DNA of 64,000 bases from Qingrenia yutianensis (lineage in GTDB: Bacteria; Bacillota; Clostridia; UMGS1810): positions 124,001 to 188,000 of the forward strand of contig NZ_JACRTE010000002.1 in assembly GCF_014385105.1 (NCBI RefSeq), given 5' to 3'. The position numbers and the translations under genes were made by a program. Of the stretch, positions 1 through 7,913 are shown piece by piece. Every line of letters starts with the position of its first letter. Within the stretch, counting starts at the first letter, position 1. The notes beneath the pieces were generated by a model, which had not been told where the DNA came from, did not search any database, and saw only the letters and a list, made by a program, of their open reading frames with translations.

Positions 1-194
1 TAAGCGGTATTGTGGAATCGAATTTCGGCTATCACATTATAAAAAGAGTTCCGCTCACCATCTCGCAGTCGGATATTGACAGCAAAGTTAAAGAAATGCA
101 GAACAAGGTTTTTGAAGAACAAATCGACAAATGGAAAGCCGATATGGAAGTATCCATTGACGAAAAAGCACTATCAAAAATTAAAGAAAACTGA
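1..194 (+). CDS. C-terminal end of a parvulin-type peptidyl-prolyl isomerase (PrsA/SurA-like), partial
   Basis: The gene is cut by the window edge; about 63 codons are present, in frame from base 3 to the TGA at 192-194. The visible start of the fragment contains a GYHIIKR motif, which closes the parvulin (rotamase) domain, followed by a charged helical tail rich in Lys, Glu and Asp. Known family members are exported foldases that help secreted proteins fold at the membrane surface. The assignment rests on this short motif only; the signal peptide and most of the catalytic domain lie outside the window. A GTG at 12 is internal and not a start. Confidence 0.6.
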   Translation, partial: SGIVESNFGYHIIKRVPLTISQSDIDSKVKEMQNKVFEEQIDKWKADMEVSIDEKALSKIKEN

Positions 195-204
195 TATATG
201 AAAC

Positions 205-242
205 AAGGTCGTTTCTCCTCACGGAATGAAACGGCCTTTTTT
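205..242 (+). terminator. Rho-independent terminator of the foldase gene
   Basis: AAGGTCGTTTC (205-215) pairs with GAAACGGCCTT (228-238), followed by a T run. It ends two bases before the -35 box of the metF promoter, so the two transcription units are tightly packed. Confidence 0.8.
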
Positions 243-243
243 G

Positions 244-272
244 TTGACATTTCGGCAAAAAAATACTATAAT
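244..272 (+). promoter_or_regulatory. Promoter of the metF operon
   Basis: TTGACA (244-249), 17-bp spacer, TATAAT (267-272): a consensus sigma-A promoter. The predicted leader is under 30 nt, too short for a SAM riboswitch or a methionine T-box. Confidence 0.85.
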
Positions 273-306
273 TTAAGATAGGTTTAATCATCAGGAGGGA
301 CAAGAG

Positions 307-1179
307 ATGAAGCTTTCACAAATTTTTGCAGAGAAAAGACCTACACTTTCGTTTGAAGTGTTTCCGCCCAAAACGAGCGACACATACGACAGTGTGAAAT
401 TCGCCGCGGAAAAAATTGCAAGTCTTAAACCCGATTTTATGAGCGTAACCTACGGTGCGGGCGGAGGAACGAGCAAATATACCGCCGATATTGCAGAGGA
501 TATTCTCACAAAACACGACGTAACTCCGCTTGCGCATTTAACCTGCGTAAGCTCGGACAAAAAGACGGTTGAAAACACGCTTTTCTCCCTTAAAGATAAA
601 AAAATTGAAAACATTCTCGCGCTCCGCGGTGACATTCCGAGCGGTTTTGAAAACGAAAACCGCGAATACAAATATGCGTCGCAGCTTGTATCGGACATCA
701 AAAAATACGGCGATTTCTGCGTCGGCGGTGCGTGCTATCCCGAGGGTCACCCCGAGGATTTAAGCGTTGCGGACGGAATTAAGCATCTTAAAGAAAAGGT
801 GGATGCCGGATGCGAATTTCTCACGACGCAGATGTTTTTTGACAACAATATTTTATATTCGTTTTTGTATAAAATCCGCGAAGTAGGCATTACCGTGCCG
901 ATTGTTGCCGGCATTATGCCTGTCACAAACGGCAAGCAGATAAAGAGAATTTGCTCTCTTTCGGGAACGTATCTTCCCCAGAGGTTTAAAAGCATTGTAG
1001 ACCGTTTCGGCGACAAGCCGTCCGCTATGAAACAGGCGGGAATTGCATACGCGACTGAGCAGATTATCGACCTTTTTGCAAACGGCGTCAATGCGGTGCA
1101 CGTTTATTCTATGAACAAGCCCGACGTAGCGGAAAAAATTCAGCAAAACTTATCGGAAATTATATTGAAAAAGGATTGA
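307..1179 (+). CDS. metF: 5,10-methylenetetrahydrofolate reductase
   Basis: Reduces 5,10-methylene-THF to 5-methyl-THF, the methyl donor used by the methionine synthase encoded two genes downstream. The 290-residue protein has the usual length of the bacterial TIM-barrel flavoprotein. The N-terminal SFEVFPPK motif holds the conserved acidic residue (E17), RGD lies at 107-109, and QMFFDN forms the substrate-side motif around residue 175. The ATG at 307 has AGGAGGGA 7-14 nt upstream. The next gene follows after 4 nt, so the three met genes are one operon. The electron donor is not evident; some clostridial MetF proteins use ferredoxin via partner proteins, but none is encoded here. Confidence 0.95.
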   Translation: MKLSQIFAEKRPTLSFEVFPPKTSDTYDSVKFAAEKIASLKPDFMSVTYGAGGGTSKYTADIAEDILTKHDVTPLAHLTCVSSDKKTVENTLFSLKDKKIENILALRGDIPSGFENENREYKYASQLVSDIKKYGDFCVGGACYPEGHPEDLSVADGIKHLKEKVDAGCEFLTTQMFFDNNILYSFLYKIREVGITVPIVAGIMPVTNGKQIKRICSLSGTYLPQRFKSIVDRFGDKPSAMKQAGIAYATEQIIDLFANGVNAVHVYSMNKPDVAEKIQQNLSEIILKKD

Positions 1180-1183
1180 AACA

Positions 1184-1867
1184 ATGCTTAAAATACTGCA
1201 CTGCGGCGGCGAAAAACTGAATATTCCAAAAAGTGAAATCATTCGCTACGCTGGCGGTGCGGACGGTGAAACACTCAATTTTGCGGTTGAAAAATGCTTA
1301 ACCGAGCTTTTGCCGAAAATATCGTGCAAAGCGTGTTATGACGAATTTGATGTAAAATCGGACGGTGAAACGCTTGATTTCGGCTTTGCAAAGGTGAAAT
1401 CTCAAAAGCTTGCAAAAAATCTCGCAGGCTGCAGACGCGTTGTGATTTTTGCCGCGACGCTCGGTATCGAAACCGACCGCTATTTGCAGAAATGCTCGCT
1501 TATATCGCCTGCAAGCGCGCTTATCGCGCAAAGCACTGGCGCGGCGGCGATTGAGGAATGGTGCAACAACATCTGCGAAATTTTAGCGTCGGAAAAAGCG
1601 CCGATGTATCTTCGTCCGCGGTTCAGTCCGGGTTACGGCGGCCTTTCGCTGTCAATCCAAAAAGACATAATATCGGTTCTTGACTGCAACCGAAAAATCG
1701 GACTTACCCTCACCGACTCGCTTATGCTCACCCCCACAAAATCGGTCACGGCATTTGTCGGGCTTGGCGAAAACAGGGAAAACTGCACCGGCGTCGGCTG
1801 TACGGCGTGCGATTTGAAAAACTGTGCTTTCAGAAAGAAGAAAACTTGTTTTGAACAGGAGAATTAA
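1184..1867 (+). CDS. Methionine synthase reactivation-domain protein (stand-alone)
   Basis: A 227-residue protein matching the cobalamin-dependent methionine synthase activation domain, normally the C-terminal domain of MetH. Its RPRFSPGYGGLSLS stretch and the following KIGLTLTDSLMLTPTKSV segment correspond to the AdoMet-binding signature of that domain. Known role of the domain: reductive methylation of inactive cob(II)alamin using AdoMet. The C terminus carries a cluster of cysteines (CTGVGCTACDLKNC) of unknown use, perhaps metal or redox related. It abuts metH with no spacer (TAA followed directly by ATG), fitting translational coupling and 1:1 production with the MetH that lacks this domain. 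Confidence 0.85.
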   Translation: MLKILHCGGEKLNIPKSEIIRYAGGADGETLNFAVEKCLTELLPKISCKACYDEFDVKSDGETLDFGFAKVKSQKLAKNLAGCRRVVIFAATLGIETDRYLQKCSLISPASALIAQSTGAAAIEEWCNNICEILASEKAPMYLRPRFSPGYGGLSLSIQKDIISVLDCNRKIGLTLTDSLMLTPTKSVTAFVGLGENRENCTGVGCTACDLKNCAFRKKKTCFEQEN

Positions 1868-4276
1868 ATGAACTTAACCGAAAAAATCAAAAATCAGCGA
1901 TTATATTTTGACGGCGGAAGCGGAACGTATTTTCAGGCGCGCGGTTTAAAACCGGGCGAAATGCCCGAAATATGGAACATCACCAATGCGGAAACGGTAA
2001 AACAAATGCACCTCGACTATTTAAAGTCGGGCAGTGACATCATTACCGCAAACACATTCGGCGCAAATATCCTTAAATTTGACGGTAAAAACGGCAGATA
2101 TTCGCTTGAAGAAATCATATCGTCGGCGCTCAAAAACGCAAAAGACGCGATAAAAACGTTCGGCGTACAGGAAAAATACGTTGCCCTCGACATAGGTCCG
2201 ACGGGAAGGCTTCTAAAACCGCTCGGCGACCTTGACTTTGAGGACGCGGTAAAAATCTTTGCAGAAACTGTGAAACTCGGCGTAAAATACGGTGCGGATT
2301 TGATTTTGACGGAAACAATGAACGACGCGTACGAAACAAAAGCGGCGGTTTTGGCGGCGAAAGAAAATTCGTCACTGCCCGTTTTTGCGACAAACGCATA
2401 CGACGAAAGCGGAAAGCTTATGACGGGAGCATCGCCGTCCGCAATGGTCGCACTGCTCGAAGGCTTGCGCGTTGACGCATTGGGAATAAACTGCAGTTTG
2501 GGTCCCGAAAAAATGATGCCCATTATCCAAGAAATTTTGAAATATTCGTCAACGCCCGTGATTGTAAACCCGAACGCAGGACTGCCCGTTGTGCGTAACG
2601 GAAAAACGGAATACGACGTTTCAAGCGCGGATTTTGCGCGGTCTATGGAAAAAATCGCAAAAATGGGCGCGTCAATCCTCGGCGGCTGCTGCGGAACTAC
2701 TCCCGAATATATAAAAGAAATGAAAGCATTGACGGAAAAAATTGAATTTTCGCCCGTGCAAAAGAAAAATTACACTGTTATTTCGTCTTACACACGCACG
2801 GTTGAATTTGGAAAAATTCCTGTTTTAATCGGCGAAAGGATAAATCCCACCGGCAAAAAAGCAATGAAAGAGGCGTTAAAATCAAAAAATTTTGACTACC
2901 TTTTGAAAGAGGCGGTTTCACAGCAGGAGGACGGCGCAAACGTGCTTGACGTAAACACGGGACTGCCCGAAATCGACGAGGTTAAAACACTTTTAAACGC
3001 AGTATCGCTGATACAGACGGTGTCCGATTTACCGCTCCAGATAGACACCTCCGACCCCGAGGCAATGGAAAAGGCGCTTCGCATATACAACGGAAAAGCG
3101 CTTATAAACTCGGTCAACGGCAAACAGGAGGTTATGGATAAAATCTTCCCTCTCGCGGCAAAATACGGCGGTGTGATTATCGCGCTGACGCTCGATGAGG
3201 GCGGAATACCGCAGGACACCGACGGAAGAATGAAAATCGCAAGAAAGATAATCGGCGAGGCGAAAAAATATAACATCAGCGAAAAAGACATCATTTTCGA
3301 CCCTCTTGCAATGACGGTAAGTTCTGAAAAAAACGGCGCGCTCGTCACGCTCGAATGTATAAAAACCCTGCGCAAATCGGGACTTAAATCAAGCCTCGGT
3401 GTTTCAAACGTTTCGTTCGGACTGCCGAAACGTCCGATTATCAACGCGTCGTTTTTCACAATGGCAATGCAAAACGGTCTTGACGCGGCGATTATAAATC
3501 CCCACTCCGCCGATATGATGAACGCATATTTTGCGTTCCGTGCGCTCTCGGCTATGGACGAAAATTTTGAAAAATACATTTCGTATGCGTCAAAAACGGC
3601 TGAGGCAGAGAACAGTGCGCCCCAAAAAACGGCGCAGAACAGTGAAATCACGCTTAAAACCGCGGTTTTGAAAGGTCTTAAAGACGACGCGTCGCTATGT
3701 GCGCAAAATCTCTTAAAATCGCAGGACGCACTTAAAATAATTGACGAAAGCATAATTCCCGCGCTTGACGAAATGGGTGTTAAATTCGAGAAAAAAGAGG
3801 CGTTTCTGCCCCAGCTTTTGATGAGCGCGGAGGCGGCGCGGTCGGCATTCGACGTTATAAAAACAAGCATTTTATCGAGCGGAGAAAAGCGCGAAAAACG
3901 GTGTAAATTCGTTCTTGCAACGGTGAAAGGCGACATTCACGACATAGGCAAAAATATTGTGAAGGTACTTCTTGAAAACTACGATTTCGACGTTATCGAC
4001 CTCGGCAAGGACGTTGCGCCCGAAATCATAGCCGAAACCGCCGTGAGCGAAAACGCGCCTATCGTGGGATTGAGCGCGCTAATGACCACCACCGTGCCTG
4101 CAATGGAGGAAACGATAAAGCTTGTCCGAAAGGTTAAGCCCGACTGCAAAATTGTGGTCGGCGGTGCGGTTTTGACCGAAGAATACGCAAATATGCTGGG
4201 CGCCGACAAATACGCGAAAGACGCTATGGAAACTGTTCGCTATGCGTCGGACGTTGATATACAGATTTTGAAATAA
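1868..4276 (+). CDS. metH: Cobalamin-dependent methionine synthase without activation domain
   Basis: Transfers the methyl group of 5-methyl-THF to homocysteine through enzyme-bound cobalamin. Domain order over 802 residues: homocysteine-binding barrel (about 1-290; zinc ligands C209 in INCSLGP and C274/C275 in GGCCGTTPE), pterin-binding barrel (about 310-580; GERINPTGKK motif), helical cap, and B12-binding Rossmann domain (DIHDIGKN at 689-696, H691 being the lower axial cobalt ligand). It is about 420 residues shorter than E. coli MetH because the activation domain is encoded separately just upstream. The ATG follows the preceding stop codon directly; the ribosome binding site is ACAGGAG inside the upstream gene's end. 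Confidence 0.95.
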   Translation: MNLTEKIKNQRLYFDGGSGTYFQARGLKPGEMPEIWNITNAETVKQMHLDYLKSGSDIITANTFGANILKFDGKNGRYSLEEIISSALKNAKDAIKTFGVQEKYVALDIGPTGRLLKPLGDLDFEDAVKIFAETVKLGVKYGADLILTETMNDAYETKAAVLAAKENSSLPVFATNAYDESGKLMTGASPSAMVALLEGLRVDALGINCSLGPEKMMPIIQEILKYSSTPVIVNPNAGLPVVRNGKTEYDVSSADFARSMEKIAKMGASILGGCCGTTPEYIKEMKALTEKIEFSPVQKKNYTVISSYTRTVEFGKIPVLIGERINPTGKKAMKEALKSKNFDYLLKEAVSQQEDGANVLDVNTGLPEIDEVKTLLNAVSLIQTVSDLPLQIDTSDPEAMEKALRIYNGKALINSVNGKQEVMDKIFPLAAKYGGVIIALTLDEGGIPQDTDGRMKIARKIIGEAKKYNISEKDIIFDPLAMTVSSEKNGALVTLECIKTLRKSGLKSSLGVSNVSFGLPKRPIINASFFTMAMQNGLDAAIINPHSADMMNAYFAFRALSAMDENFEKYISYASKTAEAENSAPQKTAQNSEITLKTAVLKGLKDDASLCAQNLLKSQDALKIIDESIIPALDEMGVKFEKKEAFLPQLLMSAEAARSAFDVIKTSILSSGEKREKRCKFVLATVKGDIHDIGKNIVKVLLENYDFDVIDLGKDVAPEIIAETAVSENAPIVGLSALMTTTVPAMEETIKLVRKVKPDCKIVVGGAVLTEEYANMLGADKYAKDAMETVRYASDVDIQILK

Positions 4277-4286
4277 GGTGTTGATA

Positions 4287-5225
4287 ATGGAGAATTTTTT
4301 ACTTGCTTTAGAGGTGATATTTCCGATAGTTGTAAATCTCGCGCTGGGCTACACAATGAAACGTGCAGGCATATTTGACGATACAACCGTCAAAAAAATG
4401 AATGCAAGCGTTTTTAAGGTTTTTCTGCCATTACTGCTTTTTTACAACGTCTGCACAACCGACGTGAAAACCGCTTTTGATGCGAAACTTATAAGCTACT
4501 CGGTGTTAAGCATTGCAGCGTGCTTTCTCATTTTGCTCATTATTGTTCCGCGGTTTGAAAAGGACAACAAAAGGCGCGGTGCGCTTATTCAGGGCATTTT
4601 CCGCAGTAATTTTATAATTTTCGGTATGCCCGTTGCAATGTCGCTGTGCAATCCCGAGGATATCGGCTCGGTGTCGCTCCTTATCGCGGTAATCGCGCCG
4701 ACGTTCAACGTTCTGGCGGTTATAACAATGGAAATTTTCCGCGGTTCAAAAATCAACGTTTTGCAGATTATAAAGGGAGTTATAACAAATCCGCTCATAA
4801 TCGCGTCGGCATTGGGACTGATTTTTGCGGGACTTAACATTCAAATTCCGCCACTTTTAAACAAGTGCATTTCGGATATAACAAAAATCACAAATCCGCT
4901 CGCGCTCATTCTTCTCGGTGCGTCGTTTACGTTCGGCTCGGTGAAAGGCTATACAAAAGAGCTCATTGCCGGTCTTTTAGGACGTCTTGTAATCGTGCCT
5001 GCAATATTTTTACCGCTTGCGTCGGCACTCGGCTTCCGAGGCGGTGATATGGTTGCGCTTATGGTGCTTTTCGCCTCGCCCGCGGCGGTTTCGTCGTTTA
5101 TAATGGCAGAACAGATGGATGGCGACGGCGCACTTGCCGGTCAGCTTATCGTGCTCGGCTCGGTTTTGTCGGTTTTTACGGTTTTTATATGGATTTTGAT
5201 ATTAAAAGGACTTATGCTTATATAA
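4287..5225 (+). CDS. AEC-family (auxin efflux carrier-like) permease
   Basis: A hydrophobic 312-residue protein with about ten predicted membrane helices and the internal two-fold arrangement of the AEC/BART group. Bacterial members move organic anions such as malate or malonate, but the substrate cannot be read from the sequence. The ATG at 4287 is preferred over the GTG at 4278 because AAGGTG lies 7 nt before it. It starts 10 nt after metH and is followed by a terminator, so it is probably the last gene of the met operon. A link to methionine, homocysteine or another sulfur compound is only suggested by position. Confidence 0.8.
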   Translation: MENFLLALEVIFPIVVNLALGYTMKRAGIFDDTTVKKMNASVFKVFLPLLLFYNVCTTDVKTAFDAKLISYSVLSIAACFLILLIIVPRFEKDNKRRGALIQGIFRSNFIIFGMPVAMSLCNPEDIGSVSLLIAVIAPTFNVLAVITMEIFRGSKINVLQIIKGVITNPLIIASALGLIFAGLNIQIPPLLNKCISDITKITNPLALILLGASFTFGSVKGYTKELIAGLLGRLVIVPAIFLPLASALGFRGGDMVALMVLFASPAAVSSFIMAEQMDGDGALAGQLIVLGSVLSVFTVFIWILILKGLMLI

Positions 5226-5236
5226 GTCCTTTTTTG
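5204..5236 (+). terminator. Terminator of the met operon
   Basis: AAAGGACTTAT and ATAAGTCCTTT form a stem across the stop codon of the permease gene, followed by a T run. Confidence 0.85.
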
Positions 5237-5305
5237 TATGTTTGCAATTTTTGAAAATTTGTGATACAATATTTTGTAAGTTTTATTTTGAAAGGATTAA
5301 AAATT

Positions 5306-5950
5306 ATGAAAAAAATTATATCGGCACTGCTTTTTACCGCGCTGATTTTCACATCTGCGCTCGGTGCGGACGGCATATCGTACGACGCTAAAAAGGCAGA
5401 AGTTTTGTCACAGCTTAACATTTTAAAGGGCGACGAAGACGGTTTCAGGCTCGACAGCTACCCCACCCGAATTGAGGCGGTTATAATTATGCTCCGTCTT
5501 ACGGGCAGTGAGCAGACGGCGCTTGAGAAAAATCTTCATCACCCGTTTTCCGACGTTCCCGACTGGGCAGGCGCATATGCAGGATATGCCTATGCCTCGT
5601 CAATCACGAGCGGAGTATCCGAAAACGAATTCGGCACCGACGAACCGCTTACCGCCGACCAATTTGCAGCATTCGCGCTCCGTGCGCTCGGCTACGACGA
5701 CGCAAACGGCGATTTCGACGTTGACAGCGCTTTAAAATTTGCATATGATAAAAAAATCATTTCCGCAAAGGTTGACGAAAAGGATTTTAAACGGCGCGAC
5801 ACGGTTTCAATTTTGTATGACATTCTGGGCGCAAAGCTTAAAAATTCCGACACAACGCTTGCAGAAAAGCTTAAAACGCTCGGAGTTTTTACCGACCGGG
5901 ACGAAATTGAAGCAACAAAAATTATTGCGTCAATCTACTTTGAAAATTAG
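5306..5950 (+). CDS. Small secreted S-layer-homology (SLH) domain protein
   Basis: A 214-residue exported protein. Residues 1-20 (MKKIISALLFTALIFTSALG) are a signal peptide. The body has SLH-like repeats: one around residues 75-130 has the FSDVPDW...AYAYASSITSGV and ADQFAAFALRALGY signature, and an earlier and a later copy are more diverged. SLH domains bind pyruvylated secondary wall polymers in known cases. There is no other domain, so it may be a small wall-associated protein. The ATG at 5306 is chosen over an upstream in-frame codon at 5261 because GAAAGGA and the signal peptide both fit it. Confidence 0.75.
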   Translation: MKKIISALLFTALIFTSALGADGISYDAKKAEVLSQLNILKGDEDGFRLDSYPTRIEAVIIMLRLTGSEQTALEKNLHHPFSDVPDWAGAYAGYAYASSITSGVSENEFGTDEPLTADQFAAFALRALGYDDANGDFDVDSALKFAYDKKIISAKVDEKDFKRRDTVSILYDILGAKLKNSDTTLAEKLKTLGVFTDRDEIEATKIIASIYFEN

Positions 5951-5956
5951 AAATTT

Positions 5957-6271
5957 AAAAACGGTACATCTTTAGTCCCACCCCGATAAGGAAACATTGG
6001 TTTTGAAATCCGTATTTTAAGTTTATACGTCGTCAAAAAGACACCGTATACGTCAGTATTACGTTGTCTTTTTTTCTTGTCTAAAGCTTAAACTACAATT
6101 TTCAAAACTGCTTTGCACCCTGAAAACAAAATTTTTTGACGAAGTTCAAGGCAAAAAAGTGAGTAATCCTGTCGGATTTCGAGCTTTTTTAACGCAGAAA
6201 TTCGCAAAAAAGATGTTTAACAGGGCAATGCTTCCTTACCGGGTTGGGGCTTTCTGATATACCGTTTTTTT
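5957..6271. mobile_element. MITE-like element with ~43-nt imperfect terminal inverted repeats
   Basis: The left end (5957-5999, AAAAACGGTACAT...GATAAGGAAACATTG) and the right end (6226-6270) are inverted copies of each other at roughly 80% identity. The interior codes for nothing convincing but contains two further hairpins: AAGACA...TGTCTT with a long T run (6038-6077) and an AAAAAAG...CTTTTTT foldback around 6153-6190. It occupies the whole space between the convergent SLH and uxaC genes and could terminate transcription from either side. No clear target-site duplication was found. It contains no transposase and would need one supplied elsewhere. Confidence 0.55.
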
Positions 6272-6299
6272 GTGAATTTTTGTAATTTTGTTTATTTTG

Positions 6300-7691
6300 T
6301 TAAATTCCGAAATATTCTTTTGCGTTGTTAAACGAAATGCCCTCGATTATTTCTTTCAAAACATCTTCGTCGTTTGCAAATTCGCCGTTTTCAACCCACG
6401 TGCCTATGATATTGCACAAAATTCTGCGGAAATATTCGTGTCTGGGATACGACAAAAAGCTTCGCGAGTCGGTGAGCATACCGATGAACGACGAGAGCGC
6501 GCCGAGATTGCCGAGAGCTTTCATCTGCGATACCATACCGTCGATGTTGTCGTTAAACCACCAAGCAGAGCCCATCTGAATTTTGCCCTTCACACCGCCT
6601 CCCTGGAAGTTTCCGAGCATTGTTCCGACTGTGTAGTTGTCGGTGGGATTGAGCGAATACAAAACTGTTTTCGGCAGCAAATCGTCTTTGTCAAGTTCGT
6701 TCATAAACTGCGACAGTTTTTGCGCGATTTTGTTGTCGTCTATCGAGTCAAAGCCCGCGTCCGCACCGAGTTTTGCAAACATTCTCGAATTGTTGTTTCT
6801 AAGCGCCGCAATGTGGAGCTGAAGAACCCAGCCTCGTTTTGCATATTCGCGCGCACAGAAAGTCAAAAATGCGGTTTTGTATTTTTCTTCGTCGTCCGAT
6901 GAAATTTCACCGCCGTTAAGCGCTTTTGCAAGAATTTCGTCAAGCTCGCCTTCACTCGCTTTTTTAAACGGAACAAAGCTTACCGCGTGGTCGGAAATTT
7001 TGCTTCCCATTTTTGCAAAATGATCCATACGGCTTGAAATTGCCTTTTCAAGATCGGCAAATTTTTCAATTTTAACACCGCTCGCCTTTTCCAAAAGCTT
7101 TATGTAATCGGCAAAGTCGCTTTTTTCAACGTTCGCCGCCTTGTCGGGACGGAACGCCGGAACAACCTTTACCGAAAAATCTTTGAGTTTTTCGTGATAT
7201 TCAAGGCTGTCAACGGGGTCGTCGGTCGTGCCGATAAGATAAACATTCGATTTTTCGATAAGTTTCTGTGCGGAAAAATCACCGCTTTTTATAATTTCAT
7301 TCGCCTTTTTCCAAATTTCGGGCGCGGTTTTTTCGTTCAACGGTTCGTAAATACCGAAAAATCTCTGAAGTTCAAGGTGTGTCCAGTGATAAAGCGGATT
7401 TCCTACCGCATATGCCACGCATTTTGCATATGCCAAAAACTTCTCGTAGTCCGACGCGTCACCCGTGCAGTATTTTTCATCAACGCCCATACTGCGCATA
7501 AAACGCCATTTGTAATGGTCGCCGTAAAGCCATATTTCGGTTATGTTTTCATATTTTTTATCCTCCGCAATTTCCTTGGGCGAAAGATGACAGTGATAGT
7601 CGTAAATCGGCATATTTTTTGCGTAATCTTCGTACAGGTGTTTTGCGGTTTCGTTTTCAAGAAGAAAATCTTCTCCCATAAATTTTTTCAT
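6300..7691 (-). CDS. uxaC: Glucuronate isomerase
   Basis: Isomerises D-glucuronate to D-fructuronate and D-galacturonate to D-tagaturonate, the first cytoplasmic step of hexuronate breakdown. The 463-residue length and amidohydrolase-type barrel fit the family; YDYHCHLSPKE near the N terminus gives the HxH metal site, and the TDSRSFLSYPRHEYFRR segment near the C terminus is typical of UxaC. The ATG at 7691 (MKKFMGEDF) is preferred over an upstream extension because AAGGAG lies 8 nt before it. It is divergent from a sodium symporter that may import its substrate. No uxuA, uxuB or kdg genes are in the window. Confidence 0.93.
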   Translation of the reverse strand: MKKFMGEDFLLENETAKHLYEDYAKNMPIYDYHCHLSPKEIAEDKKYENITEIWLYGDHYKWRFMRSMGVDEKYCTGDASDYEKFLAYAKCVAYAVGNPLYHWTHLELQRFFGIYEPLNEKTAPEIWKKANEIIKSGDFSAQKLIEKSNVYLIGTTDDPVDSLEYHEKLKDFSVKVVPAFRPDKAANVEKSDFADYIKLLEKASGVKIEKFADLEKAISSRMDHFAKMGSKISDHAVSFVPFKKASEGELDEILAKALNGGEISSDDEEKYKTAFLTFCAREYAKRGWVLQLHIAALRNNNSRMFAKLGADAGFDSIDDNKIAQKLSQFMNELDKDDLLPKTVLYSLNPTDNYTVGTMLGNFQGGGVKGKIQMGSAWWFNDNIDGMVSQMKALGNLGALSSFIGMLTDSRSFLSYPRHEYFRRILCNIIGTWVENGEFANDEDVLKEIIEGISFNNAKEYFGI

Positions 7692-7806
7692 AGTTAACTT
7701 CTCCTTTCGGTTGCCTATGTTATAAATATAACACAATAATTTTTAAAATTCATTTAAAATATTGACAGAAAACATTGCAAATATTGATATATTGCTCGAA
7801 ATTTGT

Positions 7807-7874
7807 TTGACAAATCGTGAACTTTATTGTAGAATATAAAATGTAGATTTGTGCAAAAATTTGACATTGCACAA
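7807..7874 (+). promoter_or_regulatory. Symporter promoter with downstream inverted repeat
   Basis: TTGACA (7807-7812), 17 bp, TAGAAT (7830-7835). About 15 nt downstream, TTGTGCAA (7849-7856) and TTGCACAA (7867-7874) form a perfect 8-bp inverted repeat inside the untranslated leader, placed like a repressor operator. Confidence 0.65.
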
Positions 7875-7913
7875 AAGAAATTTTAAGGCAGTATGGTGAT
7901 ACGGAGGTTTATT

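Noticed and set aside
2896..3936. 346-codon minus-strand frame opposite metH
   Set aside because: Antisense shadow of a conserved coding region with no recognisable domain.
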